The position numbers and the translations under genes were made by a program. Below are positions 25,366 to 33,349 of a DNA stretch of 38,797 bases, piece after piece. The notes beneath the pieces were generated by a model. That model was not told the DNA's origin. It did no database searches and worked only from the letters and a program-made list of their open reading frames with translations. Position 1 is the first letter of the stretch, and the number at the start of each line of letters is the position of its first letter. The DNA comes from Neptunomonas qingdaonensis. Lineage in GTDB: Bacteria; Pseudomonadota; Gammaproteobacteria; Pseudomonadales; Balneatricaceae. The stretch spans positions 1-38,797 of the forward strand of contig NZ_FOOU01000022.1 of assembly GCF_900113275.1 (NCBI RefSeq), given 5' to 3'.

Positions 25366-25902
25366 CTACCACACTAAACCCGTTTCCAAGAGTGCTTCCT
25401 CTGACATCCTTTCCCGACTCCAGGGAGGATCAAAGACCAACTCGACCCTGACCTTTTTCACATGAGGCACTTGGGAGACACGATATTCAACATCCCCCAT
25501 TAATATAGGTCCCATACCACAACCAGGCGCAGTGAGTGTCATCTGAATACTTACCTCACCAATATCATCGTTGATATCCAAAGCATAAATCAGGCCTAGC
25601 CTGACCAGATCCACAGGTATTTCGGGGTCATAAATCGTTTGTAATGCTTCCCACACCTGCTCTTTACTGATGAGTCCATCTAGCGGTGCTTCGAAATAAA
25701 GCTGTACCGGCTCCTTGCCGATAGCCGCTGCATCGGTACCGTCAATGCGGACCATATTCCCGTTATAGACAACCGTGTAATTCCCTCCAAGTGCCTGGGT
25801 CACTGTTAAAAAAGTGTTTGCCGGTATAATCAGAGGATCCCCCACAGGCACTAACCGGCCCGGGCAGTCCATTACAGTGGTTACGATTTGTCTGTCAGAC
25901 AT
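25366..25902 (-). CDS. sufT: Fe-S assembly protein SufT (DUF59/MIP18)
   Basis: The 178-aa protein has a SufT-specific N-terminal half (VGDPLIIPANTFLTVTQALG, then a beta-rich segment) and a C-terminal MIP18/DUF59 domain with DPEIPVDLVRLGLIY and TLTAPGCGMGP. SufT assists maturation of [4Fe-4S] proteins in other bacteria, mainly under high Fe-S demand. It lies between sufS and sufE on the same strand, 59 bp after sufS, which fits the extended SUF arrangement. Confidence 0.92.
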   Translation of the reverse strand: MSDRQIVTTVMDCPGRLVPVGDPLIIPANTFLTVTQALGGNYTVVYNGNMVRIDGTDAAAIGKEPVQLYFEAPLDGLISKEQVWEALQTIYDPEIPVDLVRLGLIYALDINDDIGEVSIQMTLTAPGCGMGPILMGDVEYRVSQVPHVKKVRVELVFDPPWSRERMSEEALLETGLVW

Positions 25903-25961
25903 AATCCTATCCTCCTGAATTGTAGAATTAAGTTTTCATTTCAAAATAGTTAAGAAGGCCT

Positions 25962-27224
25962 CTAACATAATAAACTTCTCGCTTTTACCAGCCCCTCAAC
26001 AAACTGATCAATCTCATCAAATGTGTTATAGAAGGCAAATGATGCTCTGATAGTTCCCGGGATATTTAAGCGATCCATCAGTGGCTGTGCGCAATGATGC
26101 CCATCTCTGACAGCAATACCTTGCTGATTCAGAATCGTACCAACATCGCTTGGATGTACGCCTTTAAGTGTAAAGCTGAAAATACTGGCTGAATCTTTCG
26201 CCGTACCCACCCGGTTTATTCCCGGAATGTCGGCTGCCTTTCTGATCGCGTATTCTAAGAGCCCTGCCTCATACTGAGATACCGCCTGTCGATCTATCTT
26301 GCCAAGATAGTTAATAGCAGCATCCATGCCTGTTGCTCCGGCGATATTGGGTGTGCCCGCTTCAAATTTATAGGGCAAATCGTTAAAACTAGTATCGCTA
26401 AAACTGACACGCTTAATCATTTCGCCGCCACTTTGGTATGGCGGCATTTGCTCAAGCAGTTCCCGTCTCCCCCACAGAACGCCAATCCCTGTCGGGCCAT
26501 ACATTTTATGGCCAGAGAACGCATAAAAATCACAGTTTAAGGACTGAACATCAATATCCCAGTGCGCTACAGCCTGTGCACCATCGACGAGAACTTTAGC
26601 ACCTACGGAGTGAGCTTTTTCAATAATCTGCTCAAGCGGATTGCGCGTTCCCAATGCATTTGAGGCATGCGTCAATGCCACCAGCTTAACCCGCTGATCT
26701 AACAATGAGTCCAGATTCGTCAGATCTAATTCACCGGCGTCAGTGACTGACAAGACAATAATTTCAGCGCCTTTCTCTTTGGCCAGTAACTGCCAGGGGA
26801 CTATATTTGAATGATGCTCCATCTCAGTTAAAAGGATCCTGTCTCCCGCCTGTATGTTCGCTCTTCCCCACGTTGCTGCCACCAGATTGATCGCTTCTGT
26901 GGTGCCACGAACCCAAATGATCTCCTCCATAAAAGGGCTGTTGATAAAAGCAGCCACATGACGGCGTGCCCTTTCAAAAGCATCAGTAGCCTGCGCACTT
27001 AAGGTATGAGCTGCACGATGCACATTGGCATTCATGGATCGATAATAATCATCCATCGCTTTTATAACTGACTCTGGCTTTTGCGTCGTAGCGGCATTAT
27101 CAAAATAGATTAACGGCTTGCCGCCTACTTTTTTATCAAGAATAGGAAAATCCATGCGAAGTGCTGTCACATCAAAGTCATCGACAGCGTTGGCTAGCAT
27201 GGTGTTATTCATTACGTTATTCAT
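25962..27224 (-). CDS. sufS: Cysteine desulfurase SufS
   Basis: SufS releases sulfur from cysteine as a persulfide for cluster assembly. The 420-aa PLP enzyme has YFDNAATTQKP, EHHSNIVPWQ, the PLP lysine K240 in SGHKMYGPTG and the active-site C378 in RDGHHCAQP, characteristic of group II desulfurases. I chose ATG 27224, which overlaps sufD by 8 nt and has GGAGGAAGG upstream. A longer frame to 27314 would run far into sufD. The first ~15 residues are Asn-rich and not conserved. Confidence 0.96.
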   Translation of the reverse strand: MNNVMNNTMLANAVDDFDVTALRMDFPILDKKVGGKPLIYFDNAATTQKPESVIKAMDDYYRSMNANVHRAAHTLSAQATDAFERARRHVAAFINSPFMEEIIWVRGTTEAINLVAATWGRANIQAGDRILLTEMEHHSNIVPWQLLAKEKGAEIIVLSVTDAGELDLTNLDSLLDQRVKLVALTHASNALGTRNPLEQIIEKAHSVGAKVLVDGAQAVAHWDIDVQSLNCDFYAFSGHKMYGPTGIGVLWGRRELLEQMPPYQSGGEMIKRVSFSDTSFNDLPYKFEAGTPNIAGATGMDAAINYLGKIDRQAVSQYEAGLLEYAIRKAADIPGINRVGTAKDSASIFSFTLKGVHPSDVGTILNQQGIAVRDGHHCAQPLMDRLNIPGTIRASFAFYNTFDEIDQFVEGLVKARSLLC

Positions 27225-28545
27225 CACAACCTTCCTCCGAATAATGGCGTTGAAAATAGTGATTAATGATGGCTGTAATATGCTCAGCGAATACTGGTTC
27301 AGGTACTTGCTCAAGCAACATCGCTACAAATCCATAACTGAGCAACGCTTTGGCTTTTGCCCTGCTAATGCCTCGGGTTTGCAGGTAGTGAATGGCCAGT
27401 TCATCTAGCTGGGCGACTGTGGCGCCATGGGCACACTGCACATCATCAGCGTATATTTCTAACTCGGGTTTCGTATCGACTTCCGCTGTATCACTGGTGA
27501 GAAGGTTCTTATTACTCAGCCTCGCTAATGTTTTCTGAGCACCCGGATGAATATGGATACGACCATTAAACACCGCTTTAGATCTGCCCCCGACTACTCC
27601 TCTGAACACTTCGTTACTCGTACAGTTAGGCACAAAATGCTCCGTGCTTGTGTGATAATCCATATGCTGATCATTACACAGTAAATAAGCCCCAAACTGC
27701 TCCGAATCAGCACCCTCGCCCAGCAGGTTTACCGCCACATCAACCCGTTTAAGCGCACCACCCAGCGCCAGATGAAAGCTTTTAAGTGTTGCATTTTCAT
27801 ACAGGTCTGCATGTACAGCACCGATATGCAACGCATCTTCTTGCTCTTGATGAACTCTGAAATGCTGAAGGTAAGCCCCTTCTCTTAATAGCAACTCGGT
27901 TACATTGTTGGTAAAACTATTTTGCTGCGCATCATCAGATGTAAAAGTTTCAAAAATCTGTGCTTTACTGCCGGGTTCCAGCTCAATCAAGACTCTTGAT
28001 GAAACGGTATAGCTCTGAGCTTGTCGCGTTGTCAGCCAAACAATCTGAATCGGCTTGTCCAGTTCAACGTTTTTATTCACCCTGATGTACATACCGTCTT
28101 TTAAGTGCAGCTCATTCAACACCCTAAAAATGGACTGATGCTTATCGGCCATCGTCCCCAAAGACGCGTTAATTGAAGTCAGATGCTGACCTTCGGCATG
28201 AGAAAATCTGACAAATTCAACGCCAGGAGGAGGCTCGACATCCGATAATTCTGCAGAAAATAAACCATTAACGAACACCAGATTATGTGCATTGGATTTA
28301 TCGATACCAATAGTCTGGCTTAATGTTTTATCCAACAAGTCAGGCTCAGGATCCGGCTTAGCGGTAGTCGCATAATTATTCTCTTCTAATGCACAAAGGG
28401 ATGAATATTTCCAACTTTCAGTTGCAGACTCATCAGATACTTTTCTTCCCAACGCCCCTAATCTTGCTTTTTGATGGAGACTTTCGAGCCAACCCGAAGT
28501 AACGGGGAGCGGGTTTTGCAATGTGTGCCCAATATAATCAAACAT
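27217..28545 (-). CDS. sufD: Fe-S cluster assembly scaffold protein SufD
   Basis: SufD pairs with SufB, and with the SufC ATPase forms the scaffold complex that builds new clusters. The 442-aa protein has an N-terminal helical region, a long beta-helix core and the conserved C-terminal segment EIYADDVQCAHGATVAQLDE, whose Cys and His correspond to functional residues in E. coli SufD. Its ATG overlaps the sufC stop (TAATG). Length is normal. Confidence 0.95.
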   Translation of the reverse strand: MFDYIGHTLQNPLPVTSGWLESLHQKARLGALGRKVSDESATESWKYSSLCALEENNYATTAKPDPEPDLLDKTLSQTIGIDKSNAHNLVFVNGLFSAELSDVEPPPGVEFVRFSHAEGQHLTSINASLGTMADKHQSIFRVLNELHLKDGMYIRVNKNVELDKPIQIVWLTTRQAQSYTVSSRVLIELEPGSKAQIFETFTSDDAQQNSFTNNVTELLLREGAYLQHFRVHQEQEDALHIGAVHADLYENATLKSFHLALGGALKRVDVAVNLLGEGADSEQFGAYLLCNDQHMDYHTSTEHFVPNCTSNEVFRGVVGGRSKAVFNGRIHIHPGAQKTLARLSNKNLLTSDTAEVDTKPELEIYADDVQCAHGATVAQLDELAIHYLQTRGISRAKAKALLSYGFVAMLLEQVPEPVFAEHITAIINHYFQRHYSEEGCDE

Positions 28546-29291
28546 TATTCCACCTCACTGATCCAACCATAGCCCTTCTCTTCTAGTTCAAGAGCTAACG
28601 ATTTATCGCCTGAGCGCACGATCTTTCCATCTGAGAGTACATGCACAAAATCCGGCTTAATATAGTCTAGCAATCGCTGGTAATGCGTTATCATCACGAT
28701 GCTACGCTCACAAGATCGAAGCGAGTTCACGGCTTCCGCTACAACCTGAAGCGCATCGATATCCAGCCCCGAATCGGTTTCATCCAAAATCGCCAAAGCG
28801 GGCTGCAACATAAGCATCTGAATCAATTCGTTACGCTTCTTTTCACCCCCAGAAAACCCTTCATTGACGCCTCGTTTTAAGAAGCCAGGATCAAGATCCA
28901 CCTGTTTGTACATTTCTCGTGCTTGTCGAAGGAAAGAAACCGAATCCATTGGTTGCTCTCCTTTATGTTCTTGTAACGCGTCAACAGAGGCTTTCAAGAA
29001 CTCCATATTACTCACCCCCGGAATCTCAACAGGGTACTGAAAGGCTAAGAACAGCCCATTTCTAGCCCGCTGCTCAGTTTCCATTTCAATCAGGTTTTCC
29101 CCCTTAAAGAAAATACTCCCGCCTGTAATTTCATATCCGGGTCGTCCGGCCAGAACGTGGCCCAAGGTACTTTTGCCTGAACCATTGGGACCCATAATGG
29201 CGTGTACTTCACCAGGTTTGATTTCCAGATCCAGCCCTTTGAGGATCGGTTTTCCCTCAACGTTTGCTTGTAAATTTTTAATTGTCAGCAT
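28545..29291 (-). CDS. sufC: Fe-S assembly ATPase SufC
   Basis: SufC is the ABC-type ATPase that drives conformational change in the SufBCD complex. The 248-aa protein has Walker A GPNGSGKST, the Q-loop AFQYPVEIPG, the signature FSGGEKKR, Walker B LAILDETDSGLD and the switch His in MITHYQRLL. It has no membrane domain and is soluble. It lies 32 bp after sufB with normal length and motifs. Confidence 0.97.
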   Translation of the reverse strand: MLTIKNLQANVEGKPILKGLDLEIKPGEVHAIMGPNGSGKSTLGHVLAGRPGYEITGGSIFFKGENLIEMETEQRARNGLFLAFQYPVEIPGVSNMEFLKASVDALQEHKGEQPMDSVSFLRQAREMYKQVDLDPGFLKRGVNEGFSGGEKKRNELIQMLMLQPALAILDETDSGLDIDALQVVAEAVNSLRSCERSIVMITHYQRLLDYIKPDFVHVLSDGKIVRSGDKSLALELEEKGYGWISEVE

Positions 29292-29323
29292 GATAAATGC
29301 TCCTAAAAAACGCTAATAATTAA

Positions 29324-30763
29324 TCAGCCCACAGAGCCTTCAAGACTCACTTCCAATAGCTTTCCAGCTTCAACAGCGAACTCCATAGGCAACTCCTTAA
29401 ACACTTCTTTGCAAAAGCCATTCACAATCATAGAAACCGCTTTTTCTGCCGCAAGCCCTCGCTGCTGACAAAGATACAACTGCTCATCACTCACCTTTGA
29501 TGTGGTGGCTTCATGCTCAATGACTGCCGTAGAGTTACTGCTTTCAATGTATGGAAATGTATGGGCAGCGCACGTATCGCCGATTAATAACGAATCACAC
29601 TGAGTGTAATTTCGTGCACCACTCGCCCGCGGGATGACTTTGACTAAGCCACGATAGGCGTTCGAGCTCTTACCGGCTGAAATACCTTTGGAGATGATTG
29701 TCGACTTTGTATTCTTGCCGATATGAATCATTTTGCTTCCGGTATCCGCCTGCTGATAATTGTTCGTTAATGCCACTGAATAAAACTCGCCAATACTGTT
29801 ATCGCCTAATAAAATGACACTCGGGTATTTCCAGGTGATGGCAGAACCCGTTTCCACTTGTGTCCATGATATGTGTGCATTCTTATGCGCCAATCCTCGC
29901 TTGGTGACGAAGTTATATATGCCACCTTTTCCTGCTGCATCACCTGGATACCAGTTCTGTACGGTTGAATACTTGATTTCAGAATCGTTGAGTGCAACTA
30001 ATTCAACGACCGCCGCATGCAGCTGATTTTCGTCCCGCATCGGCGCGGTACACCCTTCCAGATAACTGACATAGCTTCCCTCATCCGCGATGATCAGCGT
30101 TCTTTCGAACTGCCCCGTTTTTGCTTCATTAATCCTGAAATAGGTAGAAAGCTCCATTGGGCAGCGCACATCTTTGGGAATGTAAACAAACGTGCCATCA
30201 CTAAATACGGCACTATTCAACGCTGCATAAAAGTTATCAGCCTGGGACACCACCGTTCCCAGATACTTCTTCACTAACTCTGGGTATTGCTTCACGGCTT
30301 CCGATATTGAACAAAAAATAACACCCGCCTCAGCTAACTTACTTCTGAAGGTTGTTGCGATGGATACCGAGTCAAAAACAGCATCGACGGCAACACCTGC
30401 CAGCGCTTCCTGTTCATGCAACGGAATACCCAGCTTTGCGTAAGTAGCCAATAGTTCCGGATCAACTTCTTCTAAACTTTTAGGCCCATCTGACATGCCT
30501 TTGGGTGATGAGTAGTAAGAAATTGCATCGAAATCTATCTTTGGAAAATTAACATGTGCCCAATCAGGTGCAGCCATTTTTAACCACTCCCGATAGGCGT
30601 TGATTCGCCACTGTAACAACCATTCAGGCTCATCTTTTTTTGCTGAAATGAAGGCAATCACATCTTCATCCAACCCTGCAGGCAGCGTATCGGACTCAAT
30701 GTCAGTAACAAATCCAGCAGCGTATTCATTGTTAATGATGTGGTTAAGCGCTTGTTTAGACAT
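29324..30763 (-). CDS. sufB: Fe-S cluster assembly scaffold protein SufB
   Basis: SufB is the main cluster-building subunit of SufBCD. The 479-aa protein contains [19 protein letters not shown], the beta-helix core with [20 protein letters not shown], and the C-terminal [20 protein letters not shown] segment that carries the conserved sulfur-relay cysteine. It is the first gene of the operon sufBCDSTE; there is no sufA here. The promoter at 30849-30877 and an NsrR-type palindrome lie in the spacer before it, so expression should rise when NsrR is inactivated by nitric oxide (inference). An AGAGGTAGAG stretch precedes the ATG. Confidence 0.97.
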   Translation of the reverse strand: MSKQALNHIINNEYAAGFVTDIESDTLPAGLDEDVIAFISAKKDEPEWLLQWRINAYREWLKMAAPDWAHVNFPKIDFDAISYYSSPKGMSDGPKSLEEVDPELLATYAKLGIPLHEQEALAGVAVDAVFDSVSIATTFRSKLAEAGVIFCSISEAVKQYPELVKKYLGTVVSQADNFYAALNSAVFSDGTFVYIPKDVRCPMELSTYFRINEAKTGQFERTLIIADEGSYVSYLEGCTAPMRDENQLHAAVVELVALNDSEIKYSTVQNWYPGDAAGKGGIYNFVTKRGLAHKNAHISWTQVETGSAITWKYPSVILLGDNSIGEFYSVALTNNYQQADTGSKMIHIGKNTKSTIISKGISAGKSSNAYRGLVKVIPRASGARNYTQCDSLLIGDTCAAHTFPYIESSNSTAVIEHEATTSKVSDEQLYLCQQRGLAAEKAVSMIVNGFCKEVFKELPMEFAVEAGKLLEVSLEGSVG

Positions 30764-30828
30764 TGTTCTCTACCTCTCGTAATTGCCTTCATCTCAAGAA
30801 AAAATGATTCTCAGAGATCTTATACAAT

Positions 30829-30851
30829 AATATGCATTTCATATGCATATT
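30829..30851. promoter_or_regulatory. NsrR-type operator on the suf promoter
   Basis: AATATGCAT-N5-ATGCATATT is a perfect 9-bp inverted repeat. It matches the gammaproteobacterial NsrR motif of two ATGCAT-containing half-sites around an AT-rich centre. It overlaps the -10 box of the suf promoter by 3 bp and covers the likely start site, a classic repressor position. Confidence 0.85.
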
Positions 30852-30877
30852 ATAATGCGTAATTTATGGTATTTCAA
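30849..30877 (-). promoter_or_regulatory. Sigma70 promoter of the suf operon
   Basis: On the minus strand TTGAAA (30877-30872) and TATAAT (30854-30849) are 17 bp apart, giving a start near 30842 and a leader of ~80 nt to sufB. Confidence 0.8.
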
Positions 30878-30900
30878 ATGCATATTTAAAAAAGTATAAT
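30872..30900 (+). promoter_or_regulatory. Probable nsrR promoter sharing its -35 with suf
   Basis: On the plus strand TTTCAA (30872-30877) and TATAAT (30895-30900) are again 17 bp apart. The -35 is weak, but it is the same hexamer used by the suf promoter in the other direction. Confidence 0.55.
30878..30886. promoter_or_regulatory. NsrR half-site between the divergent promoters
   Basis: ATGCATATT repeats the right half of the perfect operator exactly; the left half is degenerate (GGTATTTC). It lies in the spacer of the nsrR promoter and just upstream of the suf -35, suggesting autoregulation or cooperative binding. Confidence 0.55.
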
Positions 30901-31013
30901 TATGTTACTCAAATAGCATCTTGTTGATTGATGCGAAGTAGCGGAAATATTAGAAAAACCGTTAGGACAATACTTAGGGAAATAGTTAGAAATAACCTTT
31001 AGGAAATTTTAAT

Positions 31014-31451
31014 ATGAGAATCACTTCTTTTACTGATTATGGGTTACGTACGCTGATGTACTTAGCTAGCTTGCCTCCCCAAGAGCTCAGTAGCGTAGAA
31101 CAGGTTGCCAAAGTGTATGGCGTTTCACAAAACCATATGGTCAAAGTTGTCGGACAGTTGAAAAAACTGGGATACGTCGAAACGCTACGCGGCAAAAACG
31201 GTGGTATTCGATTGGAAAAGGAACCTGACGATATAAATATAGGCCAGGTTATTGAAAAGATGGAACAACACCTCGATGGTGTTGATTGTTTTACATCAAA
31301 CTGCCAACTCGTTCCTTGCTGTGAACTGAAAACAGCGTTATCGATTGCGATGAAAGCGTTTCTTGACGCTATGGGAAACTACACCCTCGCTGACCTTATG
31401 CGTAATAAACAGGAGCTGATTCCACTAATGTCGATATATTCCAGTAAATAA
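31014..31451 (+). CDS. nsrR: Rrf2-family nitric-oxide-sensing repressor NsrR
   Basis: The 145-aa regulator matches NsrR closely: an N-terminal winged helix (ITSFTDYGLRTLMYLAS, GVSQNHMVKVVGQL, LRGKNGGIRL) and three cluster cysteines C92-x4-C97-x5-C103 in the NsrR spacing, with an extra Cys at 102. The alternative would be IscR, but the N-H-M-V-K recognition helix and the cysteine spacing fit NsrR better. NsrR represses its targets while its Fe-S cluster is intact and lets go when NO nitrosylates it. The gene is divergent from sufB across two NsrR-type sites. AGGAA precedes the ATG. Confidence 0.93.
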   Translation: MRITSFTDYGLRTLMYLASLPPQELSSVEQVAKVYGVSQNHMVKVVGQLKKLGYVETLRGKNGGIRLEKEPDDINIGQVIEKMEQHLDGVDCFTSNCQLVPCCELKTALSIAMKAFLDAMGNYTLADLMRNKQELIPLMSIYSSK

Positions 31452-31463
31452 GAGAGATGCCTC

Positions 31464-31486
31464 AGGAGTCTGTCCGACAGACTCCT
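31464..31486. terminator. Hairpin between nsrR and the YeaR-like gene
   Basis: AGGAGTCTG-TCCGA-CAGACTCCT forms a 9-bp stem 13 bases after the nsrR stop. There is no T-run on the plus strand, so it is a possible but not canonical terminator. Confidence 0.5.
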
Positions 31487-31580
31487 AAAGCTTGACGATC
31501 TTTAGTTGCCAGGGCATCGAAACTAGTGGCGATTCACTACGCACAGCTCAACTCACACTTTATATTATTACGAGTCAAAG

Positions 31581-31919
31581 CTACTTTTTAGCATTAAATA
31601 ATGGCTGCCCTTCCTTGGACTGTGCTGACCAGAAGTTAATATTAAATTGCGCATCATCACTTAGCTCTACTCTATGCCAATATAGAGGAGGACTCGTAGC
31701 AAACTCCCCCGCTGGGATCACTACTTTTACCTCAGGCTCTGTGGCCTCACTATCAGCAAATCCATAATAAGTAACAGTTCCCTCCATCACGCATAACTGA
31801 CCGAAAACACTGTCGGCAGTGTTATGATGCGTCAATAGCGCTGTAGGGACGTTGTCTTTCGTAAAAAACGGAGTCGAGCGTTGTACTGTCCAGTCTTTAG
31901 GAATACGTTGATGTGTCAT
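31581..31919 (-). CDS. YeaR-like DUF1971 protein
   Basis: The 112-aa cupin-like protein matches E. coli YeaR in order and spacing: IPKDWTVQRSTPFFTKDNVP, LCVMEGTVTYYGFAD, IPAGEFATSPPLYWHRVEL and FNINFW. YeaR (DUF1971) is of unknown activity but in E. coli is strongly induced by nitrate, nitrite and NO and is an NsrR target. A GAGGTG ribosome site precedes the ATG. It is convergent with nsrR. I see no clear NsrR palindrome in front of this copy, only AT-rich sequence. Confidence 0.85.
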   Translation of the reverse strand: MTHQRIPKDWTVQRSTPFFTKDNVPTALLTHHNTADSVFGQLCVMEGTVTYYGFADSEATEPEVKVVIPAGEFATSPPLYWHRVELSDDAQFNINFWSAQSKEGQPLFNAKK

Positions 31920-32023
31920 AGTGCCACCTCATATAGTTAAAATACTTTCATATATAGAACGAAAAGATACTGCTTGCTGCTGGTGTTCAGACAGCGCTCT
32001 CTTTGCGGTGATTCAGCTAACCT

Positions 32024-32773
32024 TTACGTCCCCCGATCAATCAACATTCTTTGAATTTTCCCGATAGCGACTCTCGGTTTTAACTGTTTCGGGCAGAAGA
32101 CTACACAGTTCATTATTCCTCGACAGCGAAATAAGCTAAAAGGGTCATCCAATGCCGCTAATCGTTCATCTGTTGCTGTATCCCTTGAGTCAATTAGGAA
32201 ACGATATGCATTTAATAATCCGGACGGGCCAATAAACTTATCAGGGTTCCACCACCATGAAGGACAGGCCGAAGTACAACACCCACATAAAATGCATTCA
32301 TAGTATCCATCCAGCTCTGCTCTTTCTTCAGGTGACTGGAGGCGCTCCATGGCAGGAGCGGCCTGATCATTGATTAGCCACGGCTTTACTTGCTCGTGCT
32401 GTTTCCAAAATGAAGCCATATCAACGACGAGGTCTCTGATGACAGGTAGTCCGGGCAGAGGCCTCAATACTAAACTTACATCACCTTGTGCTGGCTTAAA
32501 ATGATGACCGGAGGGTAATTCTCCGCCATTCAATACAGCTGACACTCTGGTTATACATGCCAGTGTATTCATACCATTAATGCTCATACCGTCAGAGCCA
32601 CAGACACCTTCCCTGCAACTTCTTCTGTAAGCGAGCGTAGAATCTTTCTGCTTTAACCGCTCCAGAACATCAAGGACCATCATATCCTCACCCGGTTTTA
32701 GCTCCAGCGTGAAATCCTGCATATATGGGGCACTGTCTTGTTCAGGGTTATATCTATAAATACTCACCTTCAT
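32024..32773 (-). CDS. sdhB: Succinate dehydrogenase/fumarate reductase iron-sulfur subunit, orphan
   Basis: The 249-aa protein has all three cluster motifs of SdhB: [2Fe-2S] ligands in RRSCREGVCGSDGMSINGMN and the following LAC, [4Fe-4S] in CILCGCCTSACP, and [3Fe-4S] in CRGIMNCVVFCPK. It should carry electrons from the flavoprotein to quinone in complex II. No sdhA, sdhC or sdhD is next to it, which is unusual. The ATG at 32773 has GGGAGGT just upstream and is preferred over a GTG at 32791. An NsrR-type operator lies in the divergent spacer between it and nqrM, suggesting NO-induced replacement of the damaged subunit (inference). Confidence 0.93.
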   Translation of the reverse strand: MKVSIYRYNPEQDSAPYMQDFTLELKPGEDMMVLDVLERLKQKDSTLAYRRSCREGVCGSDGMSINGMNTLACITRVSAVLNGGELPSGHHFKPAQGDVSLVLRPLPGLPVIRDLVVDMASFWKQHEQVKPWLINDQAAPAMERLQSPEERAELDGYYECILCGCCTSACPSWWWNPDKFIGPSGLLNAYRFLIDSRDTATDERLAALDDPFSLFRCRGIMNCVVFCPKQLKPRVAIGKIQRMLIDRGT

Positions 32774-32931
32774 AACACCTACCTCCCGCACTTATTACAC
32801 GCTTACATGCCTTAAAAACGAACATGCGATCCATTTCCTTTGCATGCTCAGCAGAAGATCCAGACTTCGACTGCTCTGACAATTGCCTCTCTTCCGGAAA
32901 GTACAAAAGCGTATTTACTTTACAAATCTAT

Positions 32932-32954
32932 AATATGTATTTAAAATGCATATT
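32932..32954. promoter_or_regulatory. NsrR-type operator between sdhB and the nqrM-like gene
   Basis: AATATGTAT-N5-ATGCATATT is a 9-bp inverted repeat with one mismatch, the same motif as at 30829-30851. A TATAAT overlaps its left edge, and a possible TTAAAA / TACAAT pair for nqrM overlaps it on the right. It can control sdhB, nqrM or both. Confidence 0.8.
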
Positions 32955-32993
32955 ACGAGTTTTGTACAATTTATTTGTATCAGGAGGCCAACC

Positions 32994-33233
32994 ATGACTG
33001 TTTTTCTATTCTCACTTATGTTGCTTTTAACCGTTGTTGTCATTGCATCTATCGGCGTCATGAATGGCCGCAGAAGCCTGAAAGGCTCATGTGGCGGTGT
33101 CGGTGCCGCACTAGGGGAAAAAGATTATTCCTGCTCCATGTGTGGGGGCGATTCTAATCGATGTAATGATCAACCGGTTGATATAAACAAAGTCACTGAA
33201 TCTTATGCGTTAGGCAGAGAGATGGGCTCTTAA
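32994..33233 (+). CDS. nqrM: NqrM-like (DUF539) protein
   Basis: The 79-aa protein has one N-terminal membrane helix (MTVFLFSLMLLLTVVVIASI), then RRSLKGSCGGVGAALG and a cysteine pair CSMCGG with a further NRC. NqrM delivers iron to the membrane site between NqrD and NqrE of the Na+-translocating NADH:quinone reductase in Vibrio; the GSCGG and later Cys residues match that family. No nqr genes are in the window. An AGGAGG six bases before ATG 32994 decides the start; an NsrR-type operator lies 40 bp upstream. Confidence 0.82.
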   Translation: MTVFLFSLMLLLTVVVIASIGVMNGRRSLKGSCGGVGAALGEKDYSCSMCGGDSNRCNDQPVDINKVTESYALGREMGS

Positions 33234-33265
33234 CTCACTGCCTCACATAGAGCACGGGACATAAA

Positions 33266-33292
33266 GAGCATGGCCAGGATAATGCCATGCTC
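33266..33292. other. 9-bp inverted repeat between nqrM and ric
   Basis: GAGCATGGC-N9-GCCATGCTC is a perfect palindrome in the 116-bp spacer. Without a T-run it is either a weak terminator of nqrM or an operator of the RIC-like gene; it does not resemble the NsrR motif. Confidence 0.5.
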
Positions 33293-33349
33293 ACATTTAA
33301 TGAGTGCTTTTCTTTAGTTAAATGTTTTTATTTTGCGAGGGATATTTCA

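Noticed and set aside
31920-31975. NsrR site in front of the YeaR-like gene
   Set aside because: The region is AT-rich with ATAT elements, but the ATGCAT half-site pair is absent, so it was not called.
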